From contig CM064665.1 of assembly GCA_032717465.1 (NCBI GenBank), positions 25,258,588 to 25,322,587 of the forward strand: DNA of 64,000 nt, in the 5' to 3' direction. A program made the position numbers and the translations under genes. Position 1 is the first letter of the stretch. Each line of letters opens with the position of its first letter. Under the pieces are notes generated by a model, which saw only the letters and a list, made by a program, of their open reading frames with translations, had not been told where the DNA came from and searched no databases. The DNA is from Coenobita brevimanus. Taxonomy: Eukaryota; Arthropoda; Malacostraca; Decapoda; Coenobitidae. Of the stretch, positions 46,337 to 57,331 are shown in pieces.

Positions 46337-46493
46337 ACCTCCGTTCCAGTCTGCCAGAAGTGGTCCCTTTTCCCTGGTCCTCGTGTCAATGGAGACCAAG
46401 GACCACTACCACTGGCTCAGGGTGTTTAGGAAGGACGGGGTCAGGGTCATTGTGTTCAACAGGCAGGACCACAAGAACACCATCACAGGACAG
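46337..46493 (+). CDS. ECI-like exon 1 (first crotonase strand)
   Basis: Ends GVRVIVFNRQDHKNTITGQ followed by donor CAG|GTAGGA. The FNRxxxKNxIT pattern is the start of the crotonase core. The acceptor is uncertain: CTTTCTCCAG at 46336 is taken, with others at 46348 and 46356. Confidence 0.72.
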
Positions 46494-47082
46494 GTAGGAT
46501 AGTTTGCTCTTTCAAAATTTTGTGGGGCATTTGTTTTCAGGTAGGCTTAATTACAACAAGGAATTATTTAACATCTTTTATATTTGCATTGTTTTTTCTT
46601 GAGCTTAACCCCATTCATGATTTTTTTTTTTATTCTCGGTTTTAATACTGAAGAAACTTTCCGCACGAGTGGTGAGGCAGTCTTCATTTAATCCTTCCAT
46701 GCAACAGATACCAAATACTAAAGTCGTGTGGAGGTAACAAGAGTAAATTAACAAGTCACGTTGCCTGACTGAAAGGGTTAGTTACAGTAAATGAAATAAA
46801 ATATAAAAATTAATACCCAGGCTGCATACTGGATTATTTTTTGGCTTCTGTACAGGCAGAGAGAATTAGTTACCTATAGTCCATTCACTCTAAATTTGCA
46901 GAAATTTCTCTTTTTGAAAAATTTCTTGCTAGTCAATGACGGAATAAGACAATACCACAGTTCAATATTCTTTCCATAACGCACCTTCCTGATTACCAAC
47001 ATATTCTAAATTAATATCTTCCTACAACTCTTCATTCAAAATGGAGAGAATGCAATTTTACACTTACTTCAAGTGAACATAG

Positions 47083-47249
47083 AATAGTGGAACAAAAATC
47101 TCCCTTCACTCAATAGCTGAAGATGCTTGACAATTATCCTTTATAACTGTCACCACTGCTACAGGAGATTATTATTGTGGGGGACGGGCAAAGAGAGTCA
47201 TGATCTTCACTAAGCAACCAGAGATGCTGATTTCTGAAGCTGTTCCTAT
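47083..47249 (+). pseudogene. ECI-like exon 2 with in-frame stop
   Basis: Reads SLHSIAEDA, a TGA, then QLSFITVTTATGDYYCGG and KQPEMLISEAVPM. The donor is AT|GTGAGT. Family members typically read ED(D/N)..V..TGAGDYYCSGNDL. The stop and the altered residues after CGG are the disruption. The acceptor CATAG at 47082 keeps phase 0 with exon 1 but has a weak pyrimidine tract. Confidence 0.68.
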
Positions 47250-47340
47250 GTGAGTACAGCATTTGTTTATCCCTAATCAGCTTGTATATTTTCATTTTAT
47301 TTTTTGTATTTCAGGGAGCTGGTGCCTCTACTAGCATTAA

Positions 47341-49045
47341 CCCATTAGTGCCCGGTCATAGATCCCGTTGGAATTTTATTATGAAATTTGGTACAAATAG
47401 TGCCTGTGGGGTCAGGATGACGAATCAAAAAGAAAATTTTCAAATTTTTAAACGGAAGTGGGTGAAACAGGTACGTCCTTTAAAGTACGTGTGGGCCTGT
47501 CCCTACAGATACCTGTAAATTATGAAACATTACAACAGGCACTGAAAAATTATAAAAAAAACAATAAAATTCACTTTTGAAATTAAGTTTAATTAATCTT
47601 AACAACTTTCTGTGAACTTTTTTTTACCTAGGAAGAAACTTAACGTTACCCAAAAATCGACACATTTACTGTTTTTCATTTTTTCTCATAATATTTCACC
47701 AATCTTCAGGCATTTTTCGTTGCAAATGGCCGCAATTACATGAAAACATGTAAACAAAGGTTACTAGAAATGAAATGCAAGTGGTCTTAGTTATTTTATT
47801 TTCACATTTTTGAAACATCTCATAAAAATAAAAGATCCTTTATTGAGAAGATAAAAAAAATCAAAAATGACTTGGACAGCTGGAGTGACCTCAACCTTAC
47901 TGGTGGCTTGGCTGGTGACTTTGTGGTGGATTTATTGATGGTAGGCCTCAGAACAGTCGGGTGGAGTCCCACACTGCACCTGTGGCACCTGTACAGGGTC
48001 CTCTTCTTGCAGTGGTTACAGACATTTTTTCCTGTCTGGTGTCTTGACGACCAGGTGTTTGCCGTAGTCCCTGCTGACGTCAGCCAGGGTGCTGGGGGAT
48101 AGGACAGGGAGAATGTGGATGCGGCTGGTGTTGGTTTCCCCATGGACCATCACTGCCTGCTGGTTCATCAGTTGGCACCCCACGTGATTGGGGTCTTTTG
48201 GTCCACCATCCTCCCCATCGCTGTCCTCGTCACTGACAGCTTTATCCTCATCCGGCGGGAAAATGACTGTCTGTTGGTTGAGTGGGTGGTTTATCCTCCA
48301 AAAGTGAAAGAATTTGTGCCAATGACAGTCCAACTATCCTGAAAATAATGGAAGAAAATATTATTTTATTTTCAGTATTTACAGCATCATCAGTCTGTCT
48401 ATCAGTATTATCTATCAGGTAATATTTTACACTTTATGATTCTTCTTCTTCACATTTGATATGCTTACATGTTCATTTCTGTGGTATTTTCACTTATTTT
48501 ATGATTTTTTTGTTCCATTTGCCTAAAAAAAAAAGTTTTTTTTTTGCCATATTTTACATGAAATTGTGCCAAAAAAACGTAGTACAATATAGAAAAGGCT
48601 ATAGCATGAAGTATATACGACTTTTGCACCTGTCTGCAGTGACAGTGCCCATGCGTACTTTAGAGTACTTCCAAAGATCAACTTTCATATTGGGCAAGAC
48701 AATGCAAATAATTTGGAACTATCTTTTTTCACATACAAAGGTACATCTTTCATTTTTTTTTAGAAGAAAAAAGTTGTGGGTTAATTTAGTATATTTACCT
48801 TTTTTTGTTGAGATTCTTGCGATCTGAGCCTCCTTCCATCTTCACAGAATGCCTTCAATTTAGTGGCCTGTAGCAGGGGGTTGTGGTCACTTCCAACACA
48901 ATCCACTGTACTTATTGGAATGTACTAGTTGTCCTTTGTCTACTGAAAAATAATTATCTGCAAATCTTTCTGCAAAACAGAATGAGAGACGTGTTTATAA
49001 GGAATACTTTCCACGTCCTTTAAAGTACTCGTGGGCACTAATGGG
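47341..49045 (-). mobile_element. piggyBac transposon remnant with C-terminal Cys finger
   Basis: The left end TTAA|CCCATTAGTGCCC and the right end GGGCACTAATGGG are inverted repeats. The right TTAA has decayed to TGAG. On the minus strand at about 48140-47900 two frames together show a PDRKK..CNHCKKRTLYRCHRC segment and VGLHP..CSEAYH, the Cys/His-rich finger that ends piggyBac transposases. Most of the DDD catalytic domain is missing, so it is internally deleted. It lies in the intron after ECI-like exon 2. Confidence 0.78.
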
Positions 49046-50460
49046 TGAGAGGTCTCCCTCCGTGCCAGAGGATCTTTGTATGCAGCATGTGTTGGGAGTG
49101 ATAAGATGAATGCGTAGTGCGTCCTTGAATGAGAGGCCTGGGGGGGGGGGAGATAGGACTGCAATTGAAGAGGTGAGAGGAAGGAAGGGACTGGAATGTA
49201 TTGGTGCAGTGATGAGGTAGGGTGGACTGAGATGATTTGGGCATGTTGAGAGGATGGAGGATGATAATTGGGTGCAGGTGAGAAGTGTGATCGTCGGGGT
49301 TAGGGTTGCTAGAGACAGATCAATAATGGTCTGGGATGAGGTCATAGTATGACCTCAGGTCTGCTAGTGATCAAGCAGCGTGAAGGGTCGCCAATAGGTG
49401 ACCAAGGCCGACACACGGAGCCTTCATAAATAATACAACATGATACGATAAGCTAGGACTCTAGGATAATGTTGTCATTTAACTCAAGATTCAGCCACTG
49501 ATGCTTGTTTCAGAAGCTTTTATTTTTTTTACTAGTTATTAAACCCTACACGCCAGGCAACATTTAACGCAGTAGTCACTTCACTATGGACAATTTCTCG
49601 GAGAGTGCTGAAAATTACATGTTTTAAAACCTTAATATCTTGGGAAGTATTGCACTTAAGGAATCGAAATAACAACCATTTTACTCAACAACTCTTCCTC
49701 TTGCAAATGAAGGTATTCTCTGGTTTATAGGTCTTTGCATTAATGAGTAATGACGTGAGGAAGAGAACCAATGTTCGCCGCGAGAGCGGGGTGCAAACAG
49801 GACATGTTCGTGCATCTGCCCACGGCACTGACTATGGCTCTGCTCACAAGGTGATTACTTACTCCACTACTAGATAAACTAGACACTGTTGCATCCGAGG
49901 GATGTCTTATGGCACTATCACTGAGCCCTATTCTAGTATTCTTGAAAAGAGGCTTGGCAGGGGCGGATGATGCAAAGGTCCACGTAAATGAACAGAATCT
50001 GACAAAAGACGTAAGAAAACATCATCCTACAGCTGGCAGAGTCACTGAGACAACTGAGGTATGCTTGCCTCGGGTGCTGGGAGGCTATCCCTACCTCACT
50101 GTGAAGAGATCAAGTGGCGGCCACTTCAAACTGTGGCGCGCAGACACGTGCGATATTAGCCGTCAACCAGTGCCCCCTATGCACCAGTTTCATGTTGGAT
50201 ATAACCGTCACGCAGCGTTTAGGTGTTAATCTCTTCATTTCTACAGTTTGTATTACTACCATCTCCTGTTTTATTTATTTAGGAAAGACTTCGAATTTCA
50301 TTACACGTCTTGATCGTCTTTAAACAGCCACAGAACCTTTGTAAGAAAGTATCATCTTTTTCAAATTACTTTTGCTTTTAACCACATTCTTTTTAAACGT
50401 CTAATTCTGTATTCTATTTCTCTACTAAATGATGTAGCTAATGTGCTCATTATTCTGCTT
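49046..50460. other. ECI-like intron 2, unassigned sequence
   Basis: Two open stretches (minus 49345-48995, plus 49909-50229) have no recognised domain. A poly(G) run is at 49141. I see no splice-bounded exon matching the crotonase gene here. Confidence 0.4.
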
Positions 50461-50499
50461 AAGTGTTAGTGCAGGCGGGAACCTGTATCATTTACATCC

Positions 50500-51620
50500 T
50501 ATCGCTGACATCCCATCATTATCATCCCTATCATTCTGCATCCCTATCAGTTTTCATCCGTCATTTTTCATCTCTGTCATTCTGCATCCTCATCATTTTT
50601 TATCCCTATCATTTTTATCCCTACCATATTGCATCCTTATCTTTTTTATCCCAAACATTTGCATCCCCATCATTTGTGTCCCCATCATTATTATGTATCC
50701 CCATCATTTGTGTCCCCATCATTATTATGCATCCCCATCATTTGTGTCCCCACCATTATTATGTATCCCCATCATTTGTGTCCCCACCATTATTATGTAT
50801 CCCCATCATTTGTTTCCCCACCATTATTATGTATCCCCATCATTTGTGTCCCCACCATTATTATGTATCCCCATCATTTGCATCCCCATCATTTGTGTCC
50901 CCATCATTTGTGTCTCCATCATTATTATGTATCCCCATCATTTGCATCCCCATAATTTGTGTCCCCATCATTTGCATCCCCATCATTTGCATTCCCATCA
51001 TTTGCATCCCCATCATTTGCATTCCCATCATTTGCATCCCCATCATTTGCATTCCCATCATTTGCATCCCCATCATTTGCATCCCCATCATTTGCATCCC
51101 CATCATTTGTGTCCCCATCATTTGCATCCCCATCATTTGCATCCCCATCATTTGCATCCCTATCATTTGCATCCCCATCGTTTGCATCCTTATCATTTGA
51201 GTCTCCATCATTTACATCCCCACCATTTGAGTCCCAATCTTTTGCGTCCCCAACATTTACATCCCATCATTTAACCCTATCATTTACATCCCATGAATTA
51301 ACTCTATCATTTATATCCCATCAAATAACCCTATCATTTACATCCCATCAATGAAATCTATCATTTCCATCCCATAAATAAACTCTATCATATACATGCC
51401 ATCAATTAACTACTATTTACATCCCATCATTGAACCGTATCTTTTACATGCCATCAATTAACCGTATCATTTACATCCCGTCGATGAAATCTGTCTTTTA
51501 CATCCATCACTTAACAATCATTGACATCTCATCAGTTAACCTATCATTTAACCCCTTCATTTTACATCCCATCATTTTACATCCCATCATTTTCACCCTA
51601 TCATTTACATTTTACAGAAT
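50500..51620. repeat. 15-bp minisatellite array
   Basis: Units of ATCATTTGCATCCCC with ATTTGTGTCCCC and ATTATTATGTATCCCC variants, most regular at 50690-51230 and decaying to ATCATTTACATCCC after it. Since 15 is a multiple of three, frames read as HPHHL-type five-residue repeats. Not coding. Confidence 0.94.
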
Positions 51621-51920
51621 TTGACCGTCTAACCTTAATAAACTTTGGTCCTTGGATACCTGCTCTTCAGGGTTACTCAGTCTTTTGCTGCTTTAATTAG
51701 GGATCTTTACGTAAGGTTTTTATGTCTGCTCACGTCTGCTCCTTTGGCTTCATCACATATCTTCTCACAGTTAACCTTCATTGTCTACACATGTCTGTGT
51801 CACCTCTGCCATTCTCTTTGTACCACCTCTGCCATCCTCTTTGTACCACCTCAGCCACTCTTTTTGTATTGCGTCACTAATAAGCTTTATTCCGAAGAAT
51901 TCCCCCAGACCTGAACTAAC

Positions 51921-51921
<1 letters not shown>

Positions 51922-51954
<33 letters not shown>
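51922..51954. repeat. (CT)n just upstream of ECI-like exon 3
   Basis: About 33 bases of CT repeat 34 bases before the exon 3 acceptor. Confidence 0.93.
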
Positions 51955-51958
<4 letters not shown>

Positions 51959-51987
51959 TAACTAACCTGCTCTATGCTTGCCTACAG

Positions 51988-52105
51988 GTTGGTGAGGGAA
52001 TTGATAAGTTTCTCTAAGCCTCTGGTGGCCCTAGTAAACGGCGAGTGTGTTGGCACCATGGCCGCTGTCTTGCCTCTGTACGATGTTGTGTATGCCTCGG
52101 ATAAG
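51988..52105 (+). CDS. ECI-like exon 3 (FPKPLVALVNG block)
   Basis: Acceptor GCTTGCCTACAG|G and donor AAG|GTTTGT. It encodes LVRELISFSKPLVALVNGE, then CVGTMAAVLPLYDVVYASDK. The KPLVALVNG..VG motif and DVVYASDK are characteristic of ECI2-type crotonases. Phase 2 on the left fits exon 2 (AT+G = Met), and the exon is open. Confidence 0.8.
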
Positions 52106-52452
52106 GTTTGTTTTACCTGTATCTTTATACAGCTATGTATCCTTTTATCTATGTATGCGTATGTATCCTTTCGTATCTCTATGTATCATGTCCGCCTGCT
52201 ATATATCCTGTTATGTGTATCCTGTTTATATCTCCTGTATTTCTTATCTGTGTGTCCTAAATTTGTCTGTGGATCTCCCATTTATTTGTACGTGTGAATC
52301 CTGTCTGCATGTGTATCATCTATATCCTATCTCTTATCTGTGTATGCATCCTATGTGTATCTCCAACATACCCTCTTATCACTGTATCCTATCTGTACCT
52401 ATGCACCTCCTATATCACAATCCTGTCTGTATCTGTGTGGCCTATCTATATG

Positions 52453-52530
52453 GTAGTGTTGGCACCCTGACCCCCCAACTACTCCTCTACGATACCAACT
52501 ACTCTTCCGATAATGTTATTGTTTTCATCT
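52453..52530 (+). pseudogene. Degraded copy of ECI-like exon 3 end
   Basis: GTGTTGGCACCCTGACCCCC, CTCTACGATACC and TCCGATAATGTTATTGTTTTC align with GTGTTGGCACCATGGCCGC, CTGTACGATGTT and TCGGATAAGGTTTGTTTTAC at 52047-52115, including the donor region. It is too diverged to be a usable exon. Confidence 0.6.
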
Positions 52531-52629
52531 GTACCGGTATATCTTATCTATTTATCCTTCCTAGATTCCTATACGTATCTGTGGCATACCTCAGTACACA
52601 TTTATTACCATCTCTTTGTATCGCTGTAT

Positions 52630-53560
52630 TTATCCTTATGTATCTGTGTATCCTACATATCTGTGTATCCTATCTATCTGTGTATCCTATCTATCTGTGT
52701 ATCCTATCTATCTACGTATCCTATCTGTCTGTGTATCCTATCTATCTGTGTATCCTATCTATCTATGTATCCTATCTATCTATGTATCCTATCTGTCTGT
52801 GTATCCTATCTATCTATGTATCCTATCTATCTATGTATCCTATCTGTCTGTGTATCCTATCTACCTGTGTATCCTATCTATCTATGTATCCTATCTATCT
52901 GTGTATCCTATCTGTCTGTGTATCCTATCTATCTGTGTATCCTATCTATTTGTGTATCCTATCTACCTGTGTATCCTATCTATCTATGTATCCTATCTGT
53001 CTGTGTATCCTATCTATCTGTGTATCCTATCTACCTGTGTATCCTATCTATCTATGTATCCTATCTATCTGTGTATCCTATCTGTCTGTGTATCCTATCT
53101 ATCTGTGTATCCTATCTATCTATGTATCCTGTCTATGTATCCTATCTACCTGTGTACCATATCTATCTGTGTATCCTATCTATCTGTGTATCCTATCTAT
53201 GTATCCTATCTACCTGTGTACCATATCTATCTATGTATCATATCTATCTGTGTATCATGTCGACCTGTGTATCCTATCTATCTATGTATCCTATCTGTGT
53301 ATCCTACATATCTGTGTATCCTATCTATCTGTGTATCCTATCTATCTATGTATCCTATCTATCTGTGTATCCTATCTATCTGTATATCCTATCTATCTAT
53401 GTATCCTATCTGTGTATCCTATCTATCTGAGTATCCTATCTATCTATGTATCCTATCTATCTGTGTATCCTATCTATCTGTGTATCCTATCTATCTGTGT
53501 ATCCTATCTATCTGTGTATCCTATCTATCCGTGTATTCCATCTGTGTATCCCAAGTCTCT
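52630..53560. repeat. 17-bp minisatellite array
   Basis: About 55 units of TATCTATCTGTGTATCC with TATG and TGTC variants. Because 17 is not a multiple of three, all three forward frames stay open with a 17-residue period. Not coding. Confidence 0.95.
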
Positions 53561-53588
53561 GTTGACATCCTGGCCGCTATCATACTAC

Positions 53589-53854
53589 AGTATAGTCACG
53601 GCGCGCGACTCTGAGGTTGTTATTATCGTGCTTTGGCAACCTGCCATTCAAAAGTGCGTCTGATTTCGTGTATAATGTGAGACGCATGTGATTCCTGAAT
53701 ATTATATTCGTATATAATAATAGCTTGTATTATATATTCGTGCCTAATAATATGATTCGTGTATAAATTGATACGAAATCGGACGCACTTGTAAATGGCA
53801 GGTTGCCAGGGTACGATAATGACAACCTCAGAGTCGAGCGCCGCGACTTTAGTG
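53589..53854. mobile_element. MITE with ~85-bp terminal inverted repeats
   Basis: The left arm (GTCACGGCGCGCGACTCTGA, TTGGCAACCTGCCATT, AGTGCGTCTGATTTCGT) is the inverse of the right arm (TGATACGAAATCGGACGCAC, AATGGCAGGTTGCCAG, GAGTCGAGCGCCGCGACT). The AT-rich centre has ATTATATATTCGTG repeats. No coding. It lies beside a third scrap resembling ECI-like exon 3. Confidence 0.85.
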
Positions 53855-54073
53855 TGATGCATCGTAGCGCCTCTTCCGTGGCGATTTATTTTGCTTATTG
53901 CACTTCAACAATCCCATGTGCTATTTATAGTATATTCATATAGACACCATTTGCACCTGTATCATGCAAGAGCATACTGAAGTGTAAGGTGAGGAATAAA
54001 TCGCTGAGGCAAGGGCGTTAAGGAATTTCCAGTCACTCGCAGCGTGACCCCATATTCAAGTTTACTAAGCTTC

Positions 54074-54590
54074 GGGTATTGTTTTCACTCGGTTTGTTTG
54101 TCGGTCTGTCTGTTAACAACTTCATGCAAAAACTGCTGGTGCGATATTGACTAAAACTACTGGGATGATGGGCTATGACCTTCTGATCACCTAATTAAAT
54201 TGTTTGGCCAAATTGAGCCAAGGCCCAGGCTTTAAGCCACCAAAATATAAAAAGTAAAAAAAGAAAAAAATTTCGCCATAACTCCTTTCAAATTCGCCAT
54301 ATCGACGTGAAACCAAAACCTATAGGTGCATCTTTCAAATCTGCCTCCTAGAACATGCATCATAACATCACGGGGTTCACACCCCAGTTAGCGGTAGGGG
54401 GGTCAATGTCAGGTGGGTCGGGCTTAAAATTTCAAATGGACATTAAATCATCAATTTTCACCCGATTTACTCCAAATATGATGTGCGACGTCTTTGATTA
54501 GATATCCTGTTGTGTTTATACGTCAGCACTGAAATGATTGCCGGGGATAGGTTTGCTATGCCTTTGCACCGCTTATTGTTGATTGTTTAT
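54074..54590 (-). repeat. Dispersed ~500-bp repeat, copy 3 (inverse)
   Basis: Inverse of copies 1 and 2: starts GGGTATTGTTTTCACTC, contains ATAACATCACGGGGTT, GTTGTGTTTATACGTCAGC and ends TTTGCACCGCTT. Confidence 0.85.
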
Positions 54591-54719
54591 TATTTTTGTT
54601 TAACACTAACTTAACTCTCAAACCCGTCCTTCATCCACCTATTCCCCGTCCTTAATCTGTCCCAGCCCCCGTCCTTGATCCCCTCCTCTCCCGTCCTTGA
54701 TCTGCCCCCACCCCCTCCC

Positions 54720-55690
54720 TAACTTAATCTTCACCAAAACTCTCCCTTACGGTTTCTATCCTTCTATCTGTGCCTTCATCTACAGCTTCCTTTCTGGTCG
54801 TTCTGTAGCTGCTGTTGTAGACGGCCATCGTTCTTCTCCTAGATCTATCAGCAGTGGCTCGTATCTCTTACTGGGGTAAAAGTAATCTTGTTGTTTTTAA
54901 TGCATCAAAGAGTCAGTTCTTACACCTATCAACCCGACAAAATCTTCCACAGGTGTTCCCACTAATGTTTAATAATATTCAGCTTAATCCTGCATCATCC
55001 TTGAACATGCTTGGGGTTTCATTTACTCGGGACTTATCTTGGAAAGATCATATTACACCTCATGTAAAATCTGCTTCCAAGAGATTAGGTGTGCTAAGCC
55101 GACTCCATTCCATCTTTACCCCTGTACAATTGTTGACTCTATACATGGGTTTTATCCGCCCCTATGTGGAGTACAACTCTCATGTGTGGGGAGGTTCCCC
55201 ACATACAGCTCTTCTCAACAGGGTGGAGTCAAAGGCTTTTCGTCTCATTAACTCTCCTCCTCTTACTGACTGTCTTCAACCTCTGTCTCTTCGCCGCACT
55301 GTTGCATCTTTATCTCTTTTCTACCGCTACTTCAATGGTCACTGCTCCTCTGAAGTGTCTGCTTGCATTCCTCCACCTCTACGACGGGTGCGTAGCACCC
55401 GTCAAGCAGCAAACTCTCATCTTTTTTCTGTCCGACTCTCTAATGCAATAGTTAACCGTTACTCCCAGTCCTTCATTTATGCAATGCAACAGGTCAACTC
55501 TGGAACTGTCTCCCTCTATCTGAATTTCCTGCTTCCTATGATATCCAGTCTTTCAAACTCAGTGTGTCCAGGCATCTCGAAATGCTTGGATCTTGAATTT
55601 GGCTCTCTCTTGTATTTTGTTTTTCTCTTGGAAGGAACAGTTATTGTGGGCGCGTGCCCTTTGGTTCCTTCTTCCTCGCATAAAAAAAAG
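54720..55690 (+). mobile_element. LINE family B copy with internal RT deletion
   Basis: Plus strand. After YGFYPSICAFIYSFLSGRS and DGHRSSPRSISSG it jumps directly to WGKSNLVVFNASKSQFLHLS, so the VPQGS and YADD catalytic part is deleted at about 54857. The rest (LGVSFTRDLSWKDHI, YVEYNSHVWGGSPH, FYRYFNGHCSSEVSACIPPP, QQVNSGTVSLYL) is open to the 3' end CCTTCTTCCTCGCATAAAAAA. This is the least broken B C-terminus in the window. Confidence 0.88.
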
Positions 55691-56035
55691 CACACACACA
55701 TACACACACATAAACTTACATACACACACAAACACACATATTACATACACACACATACACTTACACACACATACTGTACAAGGACACATACTGTATATAC
55801 ACATGCACACATATACACTTACATACACAACACATACACTTACATACTGTACACATACACACATACACTTACATACATATACACACACATACTTACATAC
55901 CGTACACATACACACACATACACACATACACTTACACATACACACACATAAACTTACATAAACATAGACACACACATACACTAACATAAACATACACACA
56001 CTCATACACTTACATACACATACATACCCACATAG
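55688..56035. repeat. CA-rich (CACACATACACTTACATA)n tract
   Basis: About 340 bases of degenerate ACAC/ATACACTTAC repeats starting in the A-rich tail of the LINE. An open frame here is an extension of the LINE frame, not protein. Confidence 0.93.
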
Positions 56036-57331
56036 CTGTTTCGACTACGGTACCACAGGCGAGTTAAGATGCACAATTGTAAGTAAAAACTTTTCTAATT
56101 ATTTACACCAAAGTACCACTGTATTAAGTGAGGTGAATATGGAAGGAGCTGGGAAGAGAGAAGGGGTTAGAAAACAGGATTATTTCTACCAGGAACTGGT
56201 CGAAATGGAAACATTCAACAAATTAGTAGAAAGCGTGAACAGATTGGAAAGGGCATTTAAGAGTGAAATGGATGGCATTAAGAAGCAACTGCGGATGCAG
56301 AAGGAAGAAAATGAAAAATTAGTAAAGTAATTAAACAGGAAGAGACAACAATAGATGAGCTGACAGTTGAGGTAGGTTCACTTAAAAGGAAGATCAGTGA
56401 AATGGCACGTACGGTTGTCAACCATGAGAGTATTATGGAGGAATTAAAAAATGATACAGACACAGTTAGGCAAACAAGTAGTCCGATAGACCAAAATAAT
56501 GTTATTGAAGAGAAGTTAACCCAGGTGAATGAAGTGATGCAAAGTTATAAAGATGATGTGGAGACAACGTATGCTGAAATGGTGAAACTTAGGAAAGACT
56601 TAGAAACAGGAGTCGAAGAAAAAAGCATTAGAAAGGAAGTGAAAATAAAAATAATCCAAAATAACCCAAAATTGGTCAAAGATTCAGCAGATATAATAAA
56701 TCGGTAGGAATCACCGGCATAGATGAGGAAGAAATAAAAAACAAAATTTCATGAGACAAAAAAGAGATGGCAAATATAACGAACATAATGAAGGATGTAT
56801 CAGAGGAAATCTGCAATAAAGACATCGAGGAACACAAAAGGCTAGGGAGATATGAGATAAATAACACAAGGCCCCTGAAAGTAACCTTCCAGAGTGTGAA
56901 CACGGTGGAGACAATACTAAAAAATGCAGTTAAACTCATGCAAAAAGAGGAATTTAAAAAAGCATATATAAAACGATGCCTAACTCAAGAGGAATTGGGA
57001 ATACTAAAAGAGAAGAGGGAGGAGGCAAAAAACAAAGAACGAGGCAAGATCAGAAGAAGAGCAGAGTACTTTTGTAGGAGGAAGGCAGTAAACTTATGTC
57101 ATGGCAAGTATGTAAACAAGATGGTTAGGTTGATGTACTCAAAAGTAGATGGAATGGTGTCTAAATTATTAGAGATAGAAGACTTTATCAAAGAAAAGGA
57201 ACAGCACATTATCTGCCTAACTGAAACAAAATTAACCCCAAATATATCAAACGATACCCTAATATTAGAGAAATACAATATATGGAGAAGAGACAGAAAT
57301 TTAAGAAAGGGAGGAGGAACTATAATCTTAA

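Larger units (their letters stand above)
46337..52105 (+). pseudogene. Enoyl-CoA delta-isomerase (ECI2-like, crotonase fold), partial and disrupted
   Basis: Three exons, 46337-46493, 47083-47249 and 51988-52105, join with agreeing phases (0, 2, 0) and read as successive parts of a crotonase-family domain. Members of the ECI branch move a cis/trans-3 double bond to trans-2 in unsaturated fatty acyl-CoA oxidation, in mitochondria or peroxisomes. An in-frame TGA at 47128-47130, and the loss of the usual SGNDL-like oxyanion loop after GDYYCGG, argue against function unless they are assembly errors. Exons for the C-terminal half are not found before the window end. A piggyBac remnant and a minisatellite fill intron 2. 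Confidence 0.72.

Noticed and set aside
47165..47249. ECI-like exon 2 starting after CTACAG at 47164, which would avoid the stop codon
   Set aside because: It would remove the conserved ITVxTxxG strand, and its phase does not match exon 1 without an extra exon that I could not find.
49909..50229. 106-codon plus-strand open frame
   Set aside because: No domain or homology I can name. It lies in an intron of the ECI-like locus without convincing splice sites.
50441..51274. 277-codon His/Pro repeat protein resembling a histidine-rich protein
   Set aside because: It is a 15-bp minisatellite in which all forward frames are open, with no splice or start context.
52630..53560. CRISPR-like array of regular short repeats
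   Set aside because: The units are contiguous without unique spacers, and the genome is eukaryotic.
52047..53663. 538-codon hydrophobic open frame resembling a membrane protein
   Set aside because: It arises from a 17-bp minisatellite, and all three forward frames are open with the same 17-residue period.
55516..56005. Cys/Val-rich open frames on the minus strand near 55.5-56.0 kb
   Set aside because: They come from the CA-rich tract and the antisense of a LINE end.
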